Source: Clostridia bacterium
Lineage (GTDB): Bacteria; Bacillota_A; Clostridia; Christensenellales; UBA1242
Reading direction: 5' to 3'
Length of the DNA stretch: 8,417 nt
Assembly (NCBI GenBank): GCA_017508345.1
Contig: JAFVZD010000168.1
Coordinates: forward strand, 1 to 8,417
The notes below the pieces were generated by a model. That model saw only the letters and a program-made list of their open reading frames with translations, made no database searches and was not told the origin of the DNA. This document shows, piece by piece, positions 5,828 through 8,417 of the stretch. Each line of letters starts with the position of its first letter. Within the stretch, counting starts at the first letter, position 1. The position numbers and the translations under genes were made by a program.

Positions 5828-6373
5828 ATGGACCATAAATATATTCTAACTATTTTACTAGCAGTAGCAATTTTTAGTAGCATTCTTTTTTTGCCCGCTC
5901 CCAATACTCACCCTACATTGGAGGCCGAGGATTACTTCCGTATGCACATCCGTGCCAATTCTAATAGCCAAGTAGATCAAAATATCAAATACTCTGTCCG
6001 TGACAGTGTTGTAGAGACACTGACTCCTATATTGAGTAATGTGGAGAGCAAGGCACAAGCGATGTCACTACTAGAGCAAAATTTATACCTCGTAGAGGAT
6101 ACCGCCAATCAAGTGTTGAGCAAAGCCGGATTTGATTATAGCGCTAGTGCTAGTATCCACACAGAATTGTTTCCTACACGCACATATGATAATGTGACAT
6201 TGGTTAGTGGTGTCTATGATAGCCTAATAATCAATCTAGGAACAGGCAAGGGAGATAACTGGTGGTGTGTAGTATATCCACCATTATGCTTTGTAGGGAC
6301 GGATAACCAAAATTCCAATATCATATATCGCAGTAGATTATTAGAAATCATCAATAACTTTTATGGAGGATAA
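5828..6373 (+). CDS. spoIIR: Stage II sporulation protein R (SpoIIR)
   Basis: The 181-residue product has a short basic N-terminus, a hydrophobic segment at about 5-22 that acts as signal or membrane anchor, and then the two family signatures: FRMHIRANSNSQVDQ at 37-51 and NWWCVVYPPLCFV at 144-156. In B. subtilis SpoIIR is made in the forespore, crosses to the intermembrane space and triggers SpoIIGA to process pro-sigma-E in the mother cell. This connects it to the sigma-E-type promoter of the upstream gene. The length is at the short end of the family, because the C-terminal tail stops soon after the second motif. GGAGG at 5817-5821 precedes the ATG by six bases. It is followed after six bases by sleB with no terminator. 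Confidence 0.94.
   Translation: MDHKYILTILLAVAIFSSILFLPAPNTHPTLEAEDYFRMHIRANSNSQVDQNIKYSVRDSVVETLTPILSNVESKAQAMSLLEQNLYLVEDTANQVLSKAGFDYSASASIHTELFPTRTYDNVTLVSGVYDSLIINLGTGKGDNWWCVVYPPLCFVGTDNQNSNIIYRSRLLEIINNFYGG
6365..6369 (+). promoter_or_regulatory. sleB ribosome binding site inside the end of spoIIR
   Basis: GGAGG lies within the last codons of spoIIR (Tyr-Gly-Gly-stop), ten bases before the sleB ATG. The Gly-Gly ending of SpoIIR is therefore partly a by-product of this signal, and the two genes are very probably on one transcript with coupled translation. Confidence 0.8.
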
Positions 6374-6379
6374 TTCAGA

Positions 6380-7051
6380 ATGACAAAAAAACCAATAAAA
6401 ATCCTAGGATTATGTATTTGCATACTTTTTACCTTATTTATAGGTATCGCAGGTATAGTAGTGCCCGAATACCAAACACAAGAAATTACCATCCAAACAG
6501 GACTAACCACATCCCAAATCAAGACAGTACAAACCAAACTCAAGAACTGGGGATATTACAAGGGCAGTGTAGATGGTATTTATGGTTCACAGACCAAGGC
6601 CGCAGTCAAATATTTTCAACGCAACAACGGACTGACTGTGGACGGTATTGTAGGCACCCAAACAGCCAAAGCCTTGGGGATGAATTTGTCTACCCAAAAT
6701 AATGGTGACCTCTACAATCTGGCTAAATGTATCCACGCTGAGGCTAGGGGAGAGCCATACACTGGTCAAGTAGCAGTAGGTGCGGTAATACTCAATCGTG
6801 TGGCTAGTTCAAAATTCCCTAATACCATTTATGGCGTGATTTATCAACCATACGCTTTTACTTGCGTAGCTGATGGACAAATCAATCTAGAACCTAATCA
6901 AACCGCATATAATGCGGCAAGAGATGCCTTGAATGGTTGGGACCCAACATATGGAGCATTGTATTATTACAATCCTAATACCGCAACTAGCTCGTGGATT
7001 TGGTCACGAAAAGTAGTTGTTAGTATTGGTAAACACAATTTTGCTGTATAA
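6380..7051 (+). CDS. sleB: Spore cortex-lytic enzyme SleB
   Basis: The 223-residue product has an N-terminal hydrophobic segment (about 7-28) for export across the forespore inner membrane, a PG_binding_1 domain (about 44-100, with VQTKLKNWGYY, DGIYGSQTKAAVKYFQ and DGIVGTQTAKAL) and a Hydrolase_2 catalytic domain (about 110-223). The catalytic Glu is Glu121 in HAEARGE, followed by GAVILNRV, PYAFTCVADGQI and the closing YYYNPN...WIWSRK...IGKHNF. SleB is a lytic transglycosylase that cuts cortex peptidoglycan containing muramic-delta-lactam during germination. The N-terminal peptidoglycan-binding domain separates it from CwlJ. It is followed directly by ypeB, its usual partner. In B. subtilis the pair is driven by sigma-G; here I see no good sigma-G promoter before it. 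Confidence 0.95.
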   Translation: MTKKPIKILGLCICILFTLFIGIAGIVVPEYQTQEITIQTGLTTSQIKTVQTKLKNWGYYKGSVDGIYGSQTKAAVKYFQRNNGLTVDGIVGTQTAKALGMNLSTQNNGDLYNLAKCIHAEARGEPYTGQVAVGAVILNRVASSKFPNTIYGVIYQPYAFTCVADGQINLEPNQTAYNAARDALNGWDPTYGALYYYNPNTATSSWIWSRKVVVSIGKHNFAV

Positions 7052-7053
7052 TG

Positions 7054-7059
7054 AGGAGG
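7054..7059 (+). promoter_or_regulatory. Ribosome binding site that fixes the ypeB start
   Basis: AGGAGG stands five bases before the ATG at 7065. The frame is open from 7017, but that would add 16 residues ahead of the basic, signal-like MRKSNK start, has no ribosome binding site and overlaps sleB. Confidence 0.88.
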
Positions 7060-7064
7060 TAATT

Positions 7065-8399
7065 ATGCGTAAATCAAATAAAATACTTATTACATCTCTT
7101 GCTATACTTTTGTCCGGCGCTCTTGTATTATGTGCTGTTTCTTGGGCAAATTCCGTAAATGCACTAGGCGAGTATAGGAATCAACTGAATTATGTATATA
7201 GACAAAATTTTTATGAACTAACGGATAATATCAATGACATAGAAACCAATCTGGGTAAAGTAAGCGTATCTACAAATAACTCTGACCTCAGTCGTTATAT
7301 GTCCAATATTGCTAGTGCCAGTTCTTCTGCACAATCCAATATTACCGAGTTGCCTATTGACCACAACACCATTGATAATACCATTACTTTTATCAATCAA
7401 CTGAATGGTTATGTATATACCTTACAGACAAAATTATCTACGGGCGAGGGGCTAACATTGGATGATTACGACCAAATCGAATCCCTACATTCATCTAGTG
7501 AAGATATCAAATACGAACTAAACAAACTATCTGTACTAATTAGTAGCGGAGATTACGAAATTATTGATAATATTCAAGACCCTAATATCACATCTAATCA
7601 ATTTAGCGAGAGTTGGAGCGGATTAAACAACCAAACTATTGAGTACCCTACACTAATATATGACGGTCCGTTTAGTGAATCCACTACCAACAAAACTATC
7701 CGCGGACTTAGTGAAAATCAAGTTTCTGATACACAAGCCAGAGTAAATCTTAGCAAAGTATTCACTGACTATACAATAGAGTATACGGGCGAAGTTACTG
7801 GTGCCAAATTTGATGTTTATAACTTTGAATTAACCAAAGATGATATTATTTATTACGCACAAGTATCCAAGCGTGACGGAATTTTGCTACAACTAAATAG
7901 CAATATTGAGTCAACTTCACGCACTATCCCTGTTAGTGATGCAGAGGTCTTGGCAGAGGAATTTGCCACATCACTGGGATTCCAATCAATGAAAGCAGTT
8001 TGGAGTACATCTAGCAATAATTTTGCCTATGTCAATCTTACACCTGTGCAAAATGATATAATTTTGTATCCTGACTTAATCAAAGTGAAAATTTCTCAGT
8101 CCAGCGGTAAAATTGTAGGATGGGAGGCAAAAAGTTGGGCTTACAATCATACCCAACGTAATAACCTAACCCCTAGCATAGATTTAGCAAAAGCCACAAT
8201 GTCCGTTGCTAGCAATATGGATATTCGTTCTACCAGACTATGCGTAATCCCAGGTAACTACGTAGGTGAGTTGCTAGCGTATGAATTTATGTGTGCATAC
8301 TCTGGTGCAACATATTATATATATATTGATGCTACCACTGGTCAGCAATGTAATGTCCTAAAAGTAATAGAAACAGATGATGGCAATTTGTTGATGTAA
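7065..8399 (+). CDS. ypeB: Germination/sporulation protein YpeB
   Basis: The 444-residue product is of full length for YpeB (about 450). A basic start and a membrane segment at about 7-30 anchor it. A helical, Ser/Asn-rich region (about 36-175) follows. Then come the family hallmark EYPTLIYDGPFSE (193-205) and C-terminal PepSY-like repeats, including YYAQVSKRDGILL (263-275), VKISQSSGKIVGWEAKSWAYNH (341-362), LCVIPG (392-397) and the ending IDATTGQQCNVLKVIETDDGNLLM. YpeB stabilises and localises SleB in the dormant spore and holds it inactive until germination, when it is degraded. It follows sleB by 13 bases, the conserved sleB-ypeB order. The stop is followed by 18 bases with no visible terminator before the window ends, so the operon may continue. 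Confidence 0.93.
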   Translation: MRKSNKILITSLAILLSGALVLCAVSWANSVNALGEYRNQLNYVYRQNFYELTDNINDIETNLGKVSVSTNNSDLSRYMSNIASASSSAQSNITELPIDHNTIDNTITFINQLNGYVYTLQTKLSTGEGLTLDDYDQIESLHSSSEDIKYELNKLSVLISSGDYEIIDNIQDPNITSNQFSESWSGLNNQTIEYPTLIYDGPFSESTTNKTIRGLSENQVSDTQARVNLSKVFTDYTIEYTGEVTGAKFDVYNFELTKDDIIYYAQVSKRDGILLQLNSNIESTSRTIPVSDAEVLAEEFATSLGFQSMKAVWSTSSNNFAYVNLTPVQNDIILYPDLIKVKISQSSGKIVGWEAKSWAYNHTQRNNLTPSIDLAKATMSVASNMDIRSTRLCVIPGNYVGELLAYEFMCAYSGATYYIYIDATTGQQCNVLKVIETDDGNLLM

Positions 8400-8417
8400 T
8401 AATAAACTTTACAAACA

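Noticed and set aside
6282..6288. CATTATG inside spoIIR as a sigma-G -10 box for sleB
   Set aside because: It matches CATNHTA at six of seven positions, but no GNATR -35 lies 17 or 18 bases upstream.
6412..6702. A 96-codon + strand frame inside sleB
   Set aside because: It is out of frame with the SleB motifs, which are unbroken in the main frame, so there is no sign of a frameshift or an overlapping gene.
7024..7052. A perfect TATAAT at 7047-7052 just before ypeB, as a separate promoter
   Set aside because: It spans the sleB stop codon, a start point would fall in the ypeB ribosome binding site, and the 17-base-spaced -35 (TATTGG) is poor. Cotranscription with sleB explains ypeB better.
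7017..7064. An N-terminal extension of YpeB from an alternative start at 7017
   Set aside because: It overlaps sleB, has no ribosome binding site and puts 16 residues ahead of a typical basic signal start. AGGAGG at 7054-7059 points to the ATG at 7065.
1..8417. Mobile elements, CRISPR arrays, riboswitches, tRNA genes or a defence system
   Set aside because: There are no spaced direct repeats, no transposase or integrase motifs, no terminal inverted repeats, and gene gaps are at most about 134 bases, mostly filled by terminators and promoters.

Overview
The window looks like a piece of an AT-rich, anaerobic, endospore-forming Firmicute of clostridial type. An oxygen-sensitive class III ribonucleotide reductase pair (NrdD and NrdG) points to anaerobic life. 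Veg, a SipL-like spore coat morphogenesis protein, SpoIIR, SleB and YpeB point to an endospore former. The genus cannot be told from these bases. All recognised genes lie on the + strand. I see no tRNA, rRNA, CRISPR array, insertion sequence or phage gene.

Layout. (1) Positions 1-1072: the 3' end of nrdD, then nrdG joined to it by a one-base stop/start overlap, closed by a strong hairpin terminator. (2) 1099-1746: a separate gene with its own near-consensus promoter and terminator. Its 178-residue product looks like a shikimate kinase that has lost its Walker A lysine and other catalytic motifs. (3) 1739-3833: transketolase, alone between its own promoter and terminator. (4) 3836-4130: veg, 80 codons once the start is placed at the good ribosome binding site. 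(5) 4138-5767: a sipL-like gene (DUF3794-type repeats plus a C-terminal LysM domain) behind a near-perfect sigma-E promoter, with its own terminator. (6) 5777-8399: spoIIR, sleB and ypeB, tightly packed with no terminator between them.

How the parts fit together. The right half, from veg to ypeB, is a sporulation and germination block. By analogy with characterised spore formers, SpoIIR signals from forespore to mother cell to activate sigma-E. Sigma-E would then switch on the sipL-like gene, whose product would join SpoIVA in encasing the spore. SleB and YpeB are packed in the forespore and degrade cortex at germination. The left half is housekeeping: deoxynucleotide synthesis and the pentose phosphate pathway. 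The most unusual points are the degenerate kinase-like gene, the apparent transcriptional linkage of early-forespore spoIIR with normally late-forespore sleB-ypeB, and a shared 18-base promoter core in front of two unrelated genes. I did not find a clearly new multi-gene system. No intergenic stretch exceeds 135 bases.
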